From Alviniconcha marisindica (taxonomy: Eukaryota; Mollusca; Gastropoda; Provannidae), in assembly GCA_018857735.1 (NCBI GenBank), contig JABMCL010002103.1:1416001-1480000 (forward strand): a stretch of 64,000 nt of DNA, in the 5' to 3' direction. Below are positions 50,630 to 62,751 of the stretch, in pieces (positions within the stretch are counted from its first letter, which is position 1; every line of letters begins with the position of its first letter). The translations under genes and the position numbers were made by a program. Under the pieces are notes generated by a model. That model worked only from the letters and a program-made list of their open reading frames with translations. It was not told where the DNA came from and did no database searches.

Positions 50630-51950
50630 ACTGGGTGTTGTCATGAATGCACAGGGGAATCGACTGGGGTTATCATGAAGGAGAGAGACAGTGTGTGAAT
50701 GCACAGGGGAAACAACTGGGTTATTGGGAAGGAGAGAGTGTGTGAATGCACAGGGGAAACAACTGGTGTTATCTGAAGGAGAGAGACAGTGTGTGAATGC
50801 ACAGGGGAAACAACTGGTGTTATCTGAAGGAGAGAGACAGTGTGTGAATGCACAGAGGAAACAACTGGTGTTATCTGAAGGAGAGAGACAGTGTGTGAAT
50901 GCACAGGGGAAACAACTGGTGTTATCTGAAGGAGAGAGACAGTGTGTGAATGCACAGGGGAAACAACTGGTGTTATCTGAAGGAGAGAGACAGTGTGTGA
51001 ATGCACAGGGGAAACAACTGGTGTTATCATGAAGGAGAGAGACAGTGTGTGAATGCACAGAGGAAACAACTGGTATTATCTGAAGGAGAGAGACAGTGTG
51101 TGAATGCACAGGGGAAACAACTGGTGTTATCTGAAGGAGAGAGACATGTGTGAATGCACAGAGGAAACAACTGGTGTTATCTGAAGGAGAGAGACAGTGT
51201 GTGAATGCACAGGGGAAACAACTGGTGTTATCTGATGCAGAGAGACAGTGTGTGAATGCACAGGGGAAACAACTGGTGTTATCTGATGGAGAGAGACGGT
51301 GTGTGAATGCACAGGGGAAACAACTGGTGTTATCTGATGCAGAGAGACAGTGTGTGAATGCACAGGGGAAACAACTGGTGTTATCTGAAGGAGAGAGACA
51401 GTGTGTGAATGCACAGGGGAAACAACTGGTGTTATCTGAAGGAGAGAGACAGTGTGTGAATGCACAGAGGAAACAACTGGTGTTATCTGATGCAGAGAGA
51501 CAGTGTGTGAATGCACAGGGGAAACAACTGAGGTTATCGTGAAGGAGATAGTGTGTGAATGCGCAGGGGAAACAACTGGGGTTATCGTGAAGGAGAGAGA
51601 GAGGGTATGAATGCACAGGGAAAAACAACTGGGGTTATCGTGACGGAGAGAGAGAGGGTGTGAATGCACAGGGGAAATGACTGGGGTTATCATGAAGGAG
51701 AGAGAGAGGGTGTGAATGCATAGGGAAAAACAACTGGGGTTATTGTGACGGAGAGAGAGAGGGTGTGAATGCACAGGGGAAATGACTGGGGTTATCATGA
51801 AGGAGAGAGAGAGGGTGTGAATGCACAGGGAAAAACAACTGGGGTTATTGTGACGGAGAGAGAGAGGGTGTGAATGCACAGGGGAAATGACTGGGGTTAT
51901 CATGAAGGAGAGAGAGGGTGTGAATGCATAGGGAAAAACAGCTGGTGTTA
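50630..51950 (+). repeat. Minisatellite, 51-base unit, about 25 copies
   Basis: Units read GAAGGAGAGAGACAGTGTGT, GAATGCACAGGGGAAACAAC, TGGTGTTATCT. From about 51560 a two-unit pattern alternates between a CATGAAGGAG...AAATGACTGGGG form and a GTGACGGAG...AAAACAACTGGGG form. The 51-base period keeps frames open on both strands for up to about 380 codons. Confidence 0.97.
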
Positions 51951-52329
51951 GATTTGACATGGGTAAAGGGAAGCAACCTTCATTTGGCAAACGGTTTCAA
52001 CAACCTCTGCAGTTAATGTCTTGTATTCCTGGTGCTTTATTTGTTCTCTGGGATGGCACTGTACTTGATATTTTATGGATGACTGTTTTTGGTTTTGTGT
52101 TTGTAGTACATAGCATTCAATCATCATGTTCAGTAGAACCATAGAAGCTGAAGTTGATGTGACGCAGTTATCTTAGAGCCCTGTCTATCTCCCCCCCCCC
52201 CCCCCCCCCCCCCCCGTCCATTATTGTGTGGGTTTGCATGTGTGTGATTGTGACACTGCTAGTGTAAAATGCTCTGGGCTTCCTCCTGCTTGTGTAGAAG
52301 AGGGGCACTATACATTCCTGCTAAGAAGT

Positions 52330-52705
52330 GATTTGTTTGGATCCAAACACAAAAAGGTTCAAATGAATGCTTATTTATTTTAACATGGACACACAGTATG
52401 CACATTTTCAGGGAAACCCCTTTATCAAGCCACAAAATGACACTTAAACCACAGATAAACAGTCAAAAACGATGAAAAATGAAAGAAAAAGATTTATCTT
52501 GTTTGTGTTTAGTTTTTATAGCTTGTTCGGTGCTTGGAAGATTGTTGGCATTAATCTTCCAAGCACCGAACAAGCTTATCTGTTTATCTGTTGTTTAAGC
52601 GTCGTTTTGTGGCTTGATAAAGGGGATTTCCCTGAAAATGTGCATACTGTGTCCGTGTTAAAATAAATAAGCGTTCGTTTGAACCTTTTTGCATTTGGAT
52701 CTTGT
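52330..52705. mobile_element. Foldback (hairpin) element
   Basis: The left arm 52334-52545 and the right arm 52552-52700 are inverted. The centre is a near-perfect hairpin, GCTTGTTCGGTGCTTGGAAG against CTTCCAAGCACCGAACAAGC. Outer arms pair CCCTTTATCAAGCCACAAAA with TTTTGTGGCTTGATAAAGGG-like sequence, and TTTTAACATGGACACA with TGTGTCCGTGTTAAAA. No coding capacity. A partial relative lies at 2845-2990. Confidence 0.8.
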
Positions 52706-53249
52706 TTTAGAACGCTAGCAGTCATTCTGTTTCAGATTTGTTTGGATGTTTAGGTCTACTGTTTATCCATTCCATTTAGAGTCTTCAGCAGGTGCCTGTT
52801 TCTTTTTGTGTGCATGTCATGTGATGATTGAACATACCTGTGATTGCACATGCCTGTGATTGTACATACCATAGCCTTGTGCAGCTAACTTCCTAACAGT
52901 TTCTGCTAGGAAAATAATGACTCGGAGCTGTTTGATTTTAGGAATTGTAGCAAAACTTGCTATGAATTTACAGTTTCTGCAAGTAATACAGATTGTCTAG
53001 TTTCCTTTTATTCATGCAGAAATGTTCAAAGGCTAAGAACTGTGTATACCTGTATAAATATGTCTGGCTACTCTCGGCTCTCACCATGAGCCGTTTGTCA
53101 AGCTGGTTTTGTTATGTAAAACACTATAGCGTATTGGTCTTACTTCTCTCTTTGGATGTGGGAAGGATGGGTGGGGGGGGGGGGGGGGGGGTCAACAATG
53201 CAAGAATACTTTGTGCAGTAACATTGTTGCAAAAGTGTTATATTTTGAA

Positions 53250-53255
53250 AATAAA
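53250..53255 (+). other. WRAP73: Candidate polyadenylation signal for WRAP73
   Basis: AATAAA in AT-rich, array-free sequence, followed within 100 bases by T/GT-rich sequence. It lies 3.1 kb after the stop. Another AATAAA at about 52660 is inside the hairpin element. Confidence 0.3.
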
Positions 53256-53344
53256 TTATTTTCCGTGTACTTCCAAATTAGAGCCCTGCCTTGAAGTAGT
53301 CTCCTTTGACGCAGTGAACTGAGTAGGATATGCACTGATGGACA

Positions 53345-53362
53345 GCCTGGTCTCACTCTCTT

Positions 53363-53395
<33 letters not shown>

Positions 53396-53580
53396 GCTTG
53401 GTCTCACATACACTGACAGACAGCCTGGTCTCACACACACACACACAGCTGGGTCTTGCACACACTGACAGACAGCCTGGTCTCACACACACACACAGCT
53501 TGGTCTCACACACACTGACAGCCTGGTCTCAAACACTCACACACACACACACACACACAGCCTGGTCTTACACACACTCA
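53345..53580 (+). repeat. Minisatellite, about 40-base unit with (CT)n and (CA)n
   Basis: Units such as ACACTGACAGACAGCCTGGT, CTCACACACACACACAGC, about 6 copies, preceded by (CT)n at 53356-53382. Confidence 0.9.
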
Positions 53581-55080
53581 GTGTTGCTTCTTTTGTGCCA
53601 CTCAAAAATTCAACATAACCAACTGACACTCAAGAACATTTATTTTTATCTGTGCAAAAAAAGAGCAATTATCTCAAAATTAGCATACACTTGAAGGGAG
53701 CATCAGTGACTTACAACACATAATTATCTGTATGCAAAAAAGGTCATACAGTATATGTATGTCACACCTGGCATGTGGGCAACAACTCATTTGGAATGAT
53801 GAAAATCGTCCATCAATTACAGTGGCTACACAATCCACAAACACAATTTTATGCTTTAGGGATTACAAACAAATACAAGCAAACATGCAGGCAAGGATTA
53901 CGAAAACACACTCAAAACAAAAAACAAACCTTAAATTTTACAAATGAGTGACATAACAGTAAATTACAAATGACTGAGGTAACAACATTAAGTCACTCCA
54001 ACATACTGATAGTGAAGATAAGATACACCCATTCACAAAGAAAGTACTACGGATACATAGGCAATCACGTGAATTCACTTTCAAGTGCAACATTGAAAAC
54101 TAGCTACTGTGACCAGCTACCGTGTCCAGCTACTGTGTAACTAAACACCCTCCTCCACAATGCAGCTCTGTGTGACCGACAGATTGAGATGTGAAAGGCC
54201 CATAAAAGCAAAATCATTCACAAATGACCTGAAGCTGTCAGTTTTGTTTATTTCACAACTGAGAAGAGGAACAAATGCTCAGTTGACTCGTCTTCAAATC
54301 TGGGAAACAGAACTTTTCCCTCTCCCCTCCAGTAACACTGAAAATTTCATTGTAAAACATACGAGCTTGTAAAGAATAATGACCCATGCAAATCTTCAAC
54401 GATCTTGCGTAAACAGAATCAGAAAGGAAGCAAGCAGTCAAAATGGAATTTGCTGCCAAGACTGGTGAGAGCAATTATCTCCCTTGTTAAACAACAACAA
54501 CAACTTCTTGGACTTTAAAGTAAGGTTAGAGGTTTTGTGCAGTCCTGCACAGCATCAGTTGGATGCCAGTCTTGTACTGCACCAGTTAGATACCAGTCTT
54601 ACACATGGTTTTGTTTCCAATGACGTGTCTCCATGGAACTATTTCAGATTTTTCTCAGGCATCTTCCAAACAAAGCAGTTTGAGTATATAAAGAACATTC
54701 ATGTCCACGCTTATAAAGAACACTTGCTTCCACCCTCATCCCCTCACCACCACACCCTTTCTACAACACACAGTGACTCCTTTTTATTTTCTATTTTTGA
54801 TACCTGTACTATTTGCAACCCTGATTACAAATGAAATTTCAAGACACGATCACGGAAAGCAATGTGAACCATAATTATTTGAAAAAATAAATCATCAAAT
54901 ACACATTAAACTGTAGAACTTCCTTTCCAACACACACACACACACACATGTGCACGCATGCACACACACACACTGCATCCTGCCACAAGAAACGCTGTCG
55001 TATTAGTCAACACAAATTGCTTAACAGTCCCACCAAGTTAGTACCCACTGCATCAAGGCTGATACGACAATAAACCAGTG
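53581..55080. other. Intergenic or 3' UTR sequence, nothing recognised
   Basis: AT-rich unique sequence with a (CA)n tract at 54931-54975. TTTATT at 53639 would be AATAAA on the - strand and could end the TPRG1L transcript. No exon was recognised. Confidence 0.35.
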
Positions 55081-55612
55081 CTCCAAATCTGGTGTCAGTC
55101 ACTGCTTCAAAGTCAGCACTGAATCTGATGTCAGACATTGCTTCAAAGTCAGCACTGAATCTGGTGTCAATCACTGCTTCAAAGTCAGCACTCTGGTGTC
55201 AGTCACTGCATCAATGTCAGCACTCTGGTGTCAGTCACTGCATCAAAGTCAGCACTCAGAATCTGGCATGATGTCTGTAAGACTGTAAGTCAACACTTCA
55301 GTGTGATGTCAGGCAACTGCCTTCTGGTGTCGCAGACAGTCAGTACTTGATGTTTGGTATGACTATCAGTCAGTACCTAAGTGTGGTGTCAGACACCTGC
55401 CATCTGGTGTCACAGTCAGTGAACAACCCAACTCAGTGTGGTGTCAGACACCTGCCATCTGGTGTCACAGTCAGTCAACAACCCAACTCAGTGTGGTGTC
55501 AGACACCTGCCATCTGGTGTCGCAGTCAGTCCACACCCCAACTCAGTGTGGTGTCAGACACTGCCGTCTGGTGTTGCAGTCAGTCCACACCCCAACTCAG
55601 TGTTCCAGAGCC
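55080..55612 (+). repeat. Degenerate minisatellite, 33 to 62-base units
   Basis: Left units read TCACTGCTTCAAAGTCAGCA, CTCTGGTGTCAG. Right units read CAACTCAGTGTGGTGTCAGA, CACCTGCCATCTGGTGTC, ACAGTCAGT. The four right units, about 62 bases each, are well conserved. Confidence 0.9.
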
Positions 55613-55885
55613 AGTCCCTGGTTAGGAACATCACCTACGTTTACTTTTCAAATAAAAACCTCACAAAACTCTTCATCAGCAACACAGCTATTGACAAAAA
55701 AATTGTAATCAGAACCCCCCCAAAAGGCAACAAGGCTGACAAGACTTCACAAGAACAAACTCATTCAACCTGTGAATAAAAGTACATTAAACAGTTGCTG
55801 TGACAAACTTATGAATTGGCCAAAACTGACAAAAGCCTATTCACATGTATATTGTGACCATACTGTCAAACAGGAATAAAACCCA
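55613..55885. other. Unique sequence, nothing recognised
   Basis: No array and no exon-like pattern. Confidence 0.4.
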
Positions 55886-56400
55886 TGTGCATCATAATAT
55901 GCTATGATCATACTGTCAACAAGGACAAAACTACATACACATTGTATGCATACTGTCAGAGGACAAAACCAAATCACAAACACACTCTGTATGCATACTG
56001 TCAGAGGACAAAACCAATTCACATACACACTGTATGCATACTGTCAGAGAGGACAAAACCAATTCACATACACACTGTATGCATACTGTCAGAGAGGACA
56101 AAACCAATTCACATACACACTGTATGCATACTGTCAGAGAGGACAAAACCAATTCACATACACACTGTATGCATACTGTCAGAGGACAAAACCAATTCAC
56201 ATACACACTGTATGCATACTGTCAGAGAGGACAAAACCAATTCACATACACACTGTATGCATACTGTCAGAGGACAAAACCAATTCACATGCTGCATGCA
56301 CACTGTCAGAGAGGACAAAACAATTCACATACACATTGTATGCATACTGTCAGAGGACAAAAGCTCATTTACAAACACACTGCAAGCATAAACTCAAATA
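55885..56400 (+). repeat. Minisatellite, 43/45-base unit, about 12 copies
   Basis: Units read ACTGTATGCATACTGTCAGA, GAGGACAAAACCAATTCACA, TACAC. The GAGA or GA length difference creates 45- and 43-base forms. Confidence 0.96.
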
Positions 56401-56652
56401 AGACAAAACCCCATCGAAATGTACACTGTAAACATACTGCCAAATAGGACAAAGTGCCATTCACATAATTATACACTTTACATTCCTGTCACATACACAC
56501 TGTATGCATACTGTCAGAGGACAAAAGCTCATTTACAAATACACTGCAAGCATAAACTCAAACAGGACAAAACCCATTGAAGTGTACACTGTAAACATAC
56601 TGCCAAATAGGACAAAGTGCCATTCACATAATTATACACTTTACATTCCTGC
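56337..56652 (+). repeat. Direct duplication, about 155 bases, 2 copies
   Basis: The segment from TGTATGCATACTGTCAGAGG through ACAAAGTGCCATTCACATAA to TTTACATTCCTG occurs at about 56337-56489 and 56500-56652, with few differences. Confidence 0.92.
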
Positions 56653-57297
56653 CCCCCCCCCTTACCACTTACTTATGCCACCTGCCCCACCACCCCCTGC
56701 CCCAGTCCAACTGCATTCCTTAAGGTCATGGTCATGACGGTACAAAAAACCCTCCAGACACTCAACCTCCTCAAAGAGGCGCCACAAGGACAGCAAGAGG
56801 CCAACACAGATGAAGTAAGTTTGGTCAGCAGGCTGGGGGTGCAGGGGGCGCGGGGGCGGGGATCAAACTTAATGTACTGACACACTCTCCTCCTCAGCTA
56901 CCAACAGCCCAGAAACCTGGTCAGCAGGATGGCAGGAAATTATCACAGCTTCGTTAACTCAGGATCATACAACTACAATACCTTCATTTGTAACAGAGAA
57001 CTCCACGACCACAATCCAAAAGCAAGAGGCACTTCACACAAGATGCCTTCAACTGAGAGCAACAACAGAAGCTGGATGGATGGATGTGGAAATGGAAAGG
57101 TACAGCTAGGCAGGCATGAAACTGAGGGACATTTCTGATGGACCTAATAAACCGTGAAAATGACACAAACAAAAAAATACACTCTCAGATGTACACATTC
57201 TTGTAAAGGTTGGGGGGGGGGGGGGGGGGGATTTTTGCTCTTTCTTTGTCAACATTTCAAACCACAAATATTAAAACATTTGTTACATAAGCAATTG

Positions 57298-57343
<46 letters not shown>

Positions 57344-58285
57344 AAGCACATGCCAAGATTTAGAAGGAAGTGGCGGGAAGGTTTCATGTGAAGCAAATCC
57401 AGAAAACAGCCACAGTAACAGACAGACAACATTCACAAGACAGATGCGTAGCAAGGAATGGTGAGCGAAGACGGTTTGAACCCCAACATATTTTCCACCA
57501 CCCATCAACACATAAAGAGCATACAGGCAAAGCACCAAAGCAGATCAACACCTATATCAGGTTACGTACAGATGTCATGTGGCACGCAGTGATAACTGAC
57601 ACTGAGAGTTCAGGTCAAACAAACACATCATACAAATTTTGCATTATAATTTACACACAGCCATTAACAAACATATTGGGATCAACTTCAAACACTGCAG
57701 AATAAAGGATAATTATAACTGAACACCCACAGACACATAGCAATTAACATATTGGGATCAACTTCAAACACTGCAGAATAAAGACAAAATTATAACACAC
57801 ACACACACACACACAAAACCTCGCTGTGCCAGCCAAACACATCCAGGCATCAAACTTCAATCAGGACTTTAAACTGACAATTCTCTCACTTTAGGAACTT
57901 TGAACAACACATTAGAATCGTGCTGAGGACCGTTTCCCAACACACATGGGGAAGTGTTCACCTCTGCTAAGTGAGGATCGTTTTGCACGACAAGATAACG
58001 GGCCTGTCATACCAAGGTGTGAGCGTCCACAATTAAACCTCTTCCTCCCTTCAAAAGACCCAGCCACCGCGCTCTACCAGAAGCAGAAAGCTCCATGAAA
58101 TGACAGATTACTGCTACATGGCACATCAACACCCTTCCTCTACAGCGCTGTGCAGCAACAGCTCACTCATGTCCTCACAAAGGAACAGGATCAGCAAAGA
58201 CTCCGACAATGCCAATCCAACATGACAAAAACGGTCCTTATTCTTCTTCCAACTCTCCTCTGACCAGAAATGGTTTATGGCCACC
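56653..58285. other. Intergenic or 3' UTR sequence
   Basis: Contains poly-C (56652-56660), poly-G (57212-57229), (GT)n at 57299-57341 and (CA)n at 57796-57815. A short direct duplication of CAATTAACATATTGGGATCA..., ACTTCAAACACTGCAGAATA occurs at 57664 and 57744. No exon was recognised. Confidence 0.4.
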
Positions 58286-58287
58286 AA

Positions 58288-59022
58288 AATGTAAAATTGA
58301 AAACCTCACTACATCAGTGCCCAGGAAAACTAATGTTGCCAAAGTTTGAAAACCTCACAACATCAGTGCCCAGGAAAACTAATGTTGCCAAAGTTTGAAA
58401 ACCTCACAACATCAGTGCCCAGGAAAACTAATGTTGCCAAAGTTTGAAAACCTCACTGCATCAGTGCCCTGGAAAACTAATGTTGCCAAAGTTTGAAAAC
58501 TTCATGACATCACTGCCCAGGAAAACTAATGTTGCCAATTTTTGAAAACCTCACTACGTCAGTGCCCAGGAAAACTAATGTTGCCAAAGTTTGAAAACCT
58601 CACTGCATCAGTGCCCAGGAAAACTAATGTTGCCAAAGTTTGAAAACCTCACTGCATCAGTGCCCAGGAAAACTAATGTTGCCAAAGTTTGAAAACCTCA
58701 CTGCATCAGTGCCCTGGAAAACTAATGTTGCCAAAGTTTGAAAACTTCATGACATCACTGCCCAGGAAAACTAATGTTGCCAAAGTTTGAAAACCTCACT
58801 ACATCAATGCCCAGGAAAACTAATGTTGCCAATTTTTGAAAACCTCACTACGTCAGTGCCCAGGAAAACTAATGTTGCCAAAGTTTGAAAACCTCACTGC
58901 ATCAGTGCCCAGGAAAACTAATGTTGCCAAAGTTTGAAAACCTCACTACATCAGTGCCCAGGAAAACTAATGTTGCCAAAGTTTGAAAACCTCACTGCAT
59001 CAGTGCCTTGGAAAACTAATGT
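58288..59022 (+). repeat. Minisatellite, 49-base unit, 15 copies, with a higher-order block
   Basis: Units read AAAACCTCACTGCATCAGTG, CCCAGGAAAACTAATGTTGC, CAAAGTTTG. A run of marked variants (GTGCCCTGG; CTTCATGACATCACTG; CAATTTTTG) recurs about 245 bases later, so a five-unit block has been duplicated. Confidence 0.97.
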
Positions 59023-59685
59023 AGCAGGTTTTTTGTCTGGTCCATAAATGTGCCCGTTATCTCCCTTGAATAAGCCCCTGACCCAAAAGCAGCATTATAC
59101 ATGTGATCAAATTCATGCACTCAACAATACAACAATCTCTGCACGTGATCAGATCTAGGCCGGCCCAGAAGTACACCTTCCAGTTTCCACTATTTGATAC
59201 CATGATCATCTTGAAGGTCAAGGTCACAAGATGTGCTTTGCATGGGAAAATCTCAGGAATGATTAGCATGATTATGAAGCATGACATTTTTAGGGTTATA
59301 AAAAATGATGATCATGATTTATGATTATGAAGCATGACATTCTGAAAAAACACTGTCCAAAAAACACACCAACACTCTTACTTACTCTGATGATTGCACA
59401 ACTCATAAATCTATTTTAATGCAAGTCAGTACATCCGATGTAAAACCCCAATATTAGGAACAAAATCACTTTCAAGGCTGCATAGTGAGTCTTTTCTCTA
59501 CCTCTTTTTAAAATATTTTTTTGATAGTTTTGTTTTTGTTGTTGTTTTGGGTTTGATTGATTGATTGATTGATTTTTCTTTTGCACTGCAAACAAGACAA
59601 GGAAAAGAGAGAAAAGCTCTTTGACATAATTCATGGAGTCAATAACCACCACAAAAACTGTCTCTATTTTACGAAAGGCTGGATG
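59023..59685. other. Unique sequence, nothing recognised
   Basis: AT-rich, with (GATT)n at 59553-59572. No exon was seen. Confidence 0.4.
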
Positions 59686-60556
59686 TAGTTGTGGCAGGTA
59701 GCTTTGCCACGCATGGTTACCACTGCTATACAGAACAACTGTAGTTGTGTGCCATGCATGGTTACTACTACTGGACAGAACAACTGTAGTTGTGTGCCAG
59801 GTATGGTTACCACTGCTGTACAAAACAACCCTGTAGTTGTGTGCCATGCATGGTTACCACTGCTGTACAGAACTGTAGTTGTGTGCCATGTATGGTTACC
59901 ACTGCTGTACAGAACAACTCTGTAGTTATGTGCCATGCATGGTTACCACTGTTGTACAGAACAACTCTGTAGTTGTGTGCCATGCATGGTTACCACTGCT
60001 GTACAGAACCACAGTTGTGTGCCATGCATGGTTACCATTGCTGTACAGAACAACTGTAGTTGTGTGCCATGCATGGTTACCATTATGTACAGAACTGTAG
60101 TTGTGTGCCATGCATGGTTACCACTGCTGTACAGAACCATAGTTGTGTACCATGCATGGTTACCATTGTGTACAGAACTGTAGTTGTGTGCCATGCATGG
60201 TTACCACTGCTGTACAGAACCATATTTGTGTGCCATGCATGGTTACCATTGTGTACAGAACTGTAGTTGTGTGCCACGCATGGTTACCACTGCTGTACAG
60301 AACCATAGTTGTGTGCCATGCATGGTTACCACTGCTGTACAGAACCGTAGTTGTGTGCCATGCATGGTTACCACTGCTGTACAGAACCATAGTTGTGTGC
60401 CATGCATGGTTACCATTGTGTACAGAACTGTAGTTGTGTGCCATGCATGGTTACCACTGCTGTACAGAACCATAGTTGTGTGCCATGCATGGTTACCATT
60501 GTGTACAGAACTGTAGTTGTGTGCCATGCATGGTTACCACTGCTGTACAGAACCAC
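59685..60556 (+). repeat. Minisatellite, about 40-base unit, about 21 copies
   Basis: Units read TGTAGTTGTGTGCCATGCAT, GGTTACCACTGCTGTACAGA, AC. In the right half an 83-base two-unit pattern (ACCACTGCTGTAC then ACCATTGTGTAC) is repeated five times. Frames on both strands are repeat products. Confidence 0.97.
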
Positions 60557-60945
60557 CATCCTCACCTTCCTCCAACCCTCCCTTTGGGATGGGAGTAAAG
60601 GAAAAAGAAACAATCATGCAAACCTAATCATTAACACATTTTTTTTTTTAAAGATCCCAGAAAGAGGTGAACAGCATGTAAGCAGTCCACAGCAGGCTTG
60701 CATAAAACAATCAGCTTGATATCCTCAGCTGGTCCTTTTATTATGACACTGACCACAATTCACAACACATGAGATGTTCTTTCACACCAATCCCACTGTC
60801 ACAGCACAGGGTAGCAGTATATGGTTGGACTTTTGATTTGAATGAGCGAAAGAACGAGCGAAAGAAGTCTTTGCCTTCCACTGAGATCTGACAAAGTGCT
60901 CCCAGGTCCCTACCATGACAGGTACACCCCCAGTGTTGCCTGTCA
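60557..60945. other. Unique sequence, possible TPRG1L 3' UTR
   Basis: TTTATT at 60737-60742 reads AATAAA on the - strand, about 1.9 kb after the TPRG1L stop. It is a candidate polyadenylation signal. A CGAAAGAA direct repeat occurs at 60846-60868. Confidence 0.3.
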
Positions 60946-61262
60946 GCTCCACTACAGGTCCCCACCACGTGAGGTACCCAAAGTGTTGCCTGTCAGCTCC
61001 ACTACAGGTCCCCACCATGAGGTACACCAAAGTGTTGCCTGTCAGCTCCACTACATGTGCCCACCATGAGAGGTACCCAAAGTGTTGCCTGTCAGCTCCA
61101 CTACAGGTCCTCACCACGAGAGGTACCCAAAGTGTTGCCTGTCAGCTCCACTACAGGTCCCCATCATGAGAGGCACACATCCAGTGTTGCCTGTCAGCTC
61201 CACTACAGGTTCCAACCGTGAGAGGTACACCCAAAGTGTTGCCTGTCAGCTCCACTAACTTC
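60945..61262 (+). repeat. Minisatellite, about 47-base unit, 7 copies
   Basis: Units read AGGTACCCAAAGTGTTGCCT, GTCAGCTCCACTACAGGTCC, CCACCATGAG. Confidence 0.95.
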
Positions 61263-61374
61263 CTGACCAGTCAACTGCACACTCTTACACTTCATGCTGG
61301 CCAGTGTCGTCTTGCTGGCTAAACCTCTGCACTGTGATCTAAGAATTGTTATGGTACTGCACTGATTCTACCCT

Positions 61375-61985
61375 GCACTGTCCCTGACACTAGACCAACC
61401 CTGCCTACACTCAAGACATTAGACCAACCCTACCTACACTCAAGACATTAAACAAACCGCACCTACACTCAAGACACTAGACCAGCCCTGCCTACACTCA
61501 AGACATTAGACCAACCCTACATACACTCAATATCAGACACTAGACCAAACATATTTACCCCCAAACACTAGACCAGTCCTACCTACACCTAGACTTAATC
61601 AAAATTTCATTCAACCCTGTGGTGTCCCTGACACAAGGCCAACCCTGCTTACTCCCACACTAGACCAACCCTGCCAACACCCAGACATTAGACCAATCCT
61701 GCCAACACCCAGACACTAGACCAGCCCTACCTACACCTAGACTTAATCAAAATTTCATTCAACCCTGTGGTGTCCCTGACACTAGGCCAACCCTGCCAAC
61801 ACCCAGACACTAGACCAACCCTGCTTACACCCAAACACTAGACCAACCCTGCCAACACCCAGCCACTAGACCAACCCTGCCAACACCCAGACACTAGACC
61901 AACCCTGCCAACACCCAGACACCAGTCCAACCCTGCCAACACCCAGACACTAGCCCAACCCTGCTTACACCCAGACACCAGACCA
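61375..61985 (+). repeat. Minisatellite, about 28-base unit, about 19 copies
   Basis: Units read AGACCAACCCTGCCTACACT, CAAGACATT, and on the right ACACCCAGACACTAGACC. A longer insert (ACTTAATCAAAATTTCATTC with flanks) occurs twice, at 61589 and 61741. Confidence 0.92.
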
Positions 61986-62605
61986 ACATGATGCCATTCA
62001 ACCCTGCACTGTCCCCAACACTACACCAACCTTTCCTACACACATATACTAGACCAACCGTGCCTACACCCCGACCTGAACAGCATGATGTCGTTCAACC
62101 CTGCACTGTCCCCAACACTACACCAACCTTTCCTACACACATATACTAGACCAACCGTGCCTACACCCCGACCTGAACAGCATGATGTCGTTCAACCCTG
62201 CACTGTCCCCAACACTACACCAACCTTTCCTACACACATATACTAGACCAACCGTGCCTACACCCCGACCTGAACAGCATGATGTCGTTCAACCCTGCAC
62301 TGTCCCCGACACTACACCAACCTTTCCTACACACATATACTAGACCAACCGTGCCTACACCCCAACCTGAACAGCATGATGTCGTTCAACCCTGCACTGT
62401 CCCCGACATTACACCAACCTTTCCTACACACATATACTAGACCAACTGTGCCTACACCCCGACCTGAACAGCATGATGTCGTTCAACCCTGCACTGTCCC
62501 CGACACTACACCAACCTTTCCTACACACATATACTAGACCAACCGTGCCTACACCCCGACCTGAACAGCATGATGTCATTCAACCCTGCACTGTCCCCAC
62601 ACACT
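61986..62605 (+). repeat. Minisatellite, 97-base unit, 6 full copies
   Basis: Units start GCATGATGTCGTTCAACCCT at 62083, 62180, 62277, 62374, 62471 and 62568, with a diverged one at 61986. They contain ACACATATACTAGACCAACC. Copies are nearly identical. The array ends about 35 bases from the TPRG1L stop codon, so it lies in that gene's presumed 3' UTR. Confidence 0.97.
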
Positions 62606-62637
62606 GTCACAACCTCCAGCCCTTCTGCCTGGTTTCC

Positions 62638-62751
62638 TCAGAAGCACAATCCATTGCGGTCGCGGAAGAAGCCCAAGTTGCTCTGGTTGTACACCATGGA
62701 CGGCAGGCTTACGTAGCTCTCGATCTGAATGGGGCCTTCCACCACGTTCAC
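62638..62751 (-). CDS. TPRG1L: TPRG1L-like gene, last coding exon
   Basis: 37 codons plus TGA on the - strand, acceptor TTTGTGTGTTCAG|GTG. The peptide includes VNVVEGPIQIESYVSLPSMV and ends SNLGFFRDRNGLCF. It aligns without gaps to the C-terminus of human TPRG1L as I recall it: LERPLLIETYVGL, then a Tyr/Phe-Asn segment, LGY and R.K.GF at the end. The family (TPRG1, TPRG1L) carries an hSac2-type domain. TPRG1L is a presynaptic, synaptic-vesicle-associated protein in mammals. No earlier exon is recognisable between 62752 and 64000, so they lie to the right. The neighbouring WRAP73 supports the call by conserved synteny. Confidence 0.82.
   Translation of the reverse strand: MNVVEGPIQIESYVSLPSMVYNQSNLGFFRDRNGLCF

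Larger units (their letters stand above)
50109..53340 (+). other. WRAP73: Probable WRAP73 3' UTR and downstream region
   Basis: After the stop come the end of the CAN repeat, unique sequence to 50630, the 51-base array, a unique stretch, poly-C at 52190-52215, the hairpin element and AT-rich unique sequence with poly-G at 53173-53190. No further exon is seen. The first good + strand AATAAA outside a repeat element is at 53250. Confidence 0.4.
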
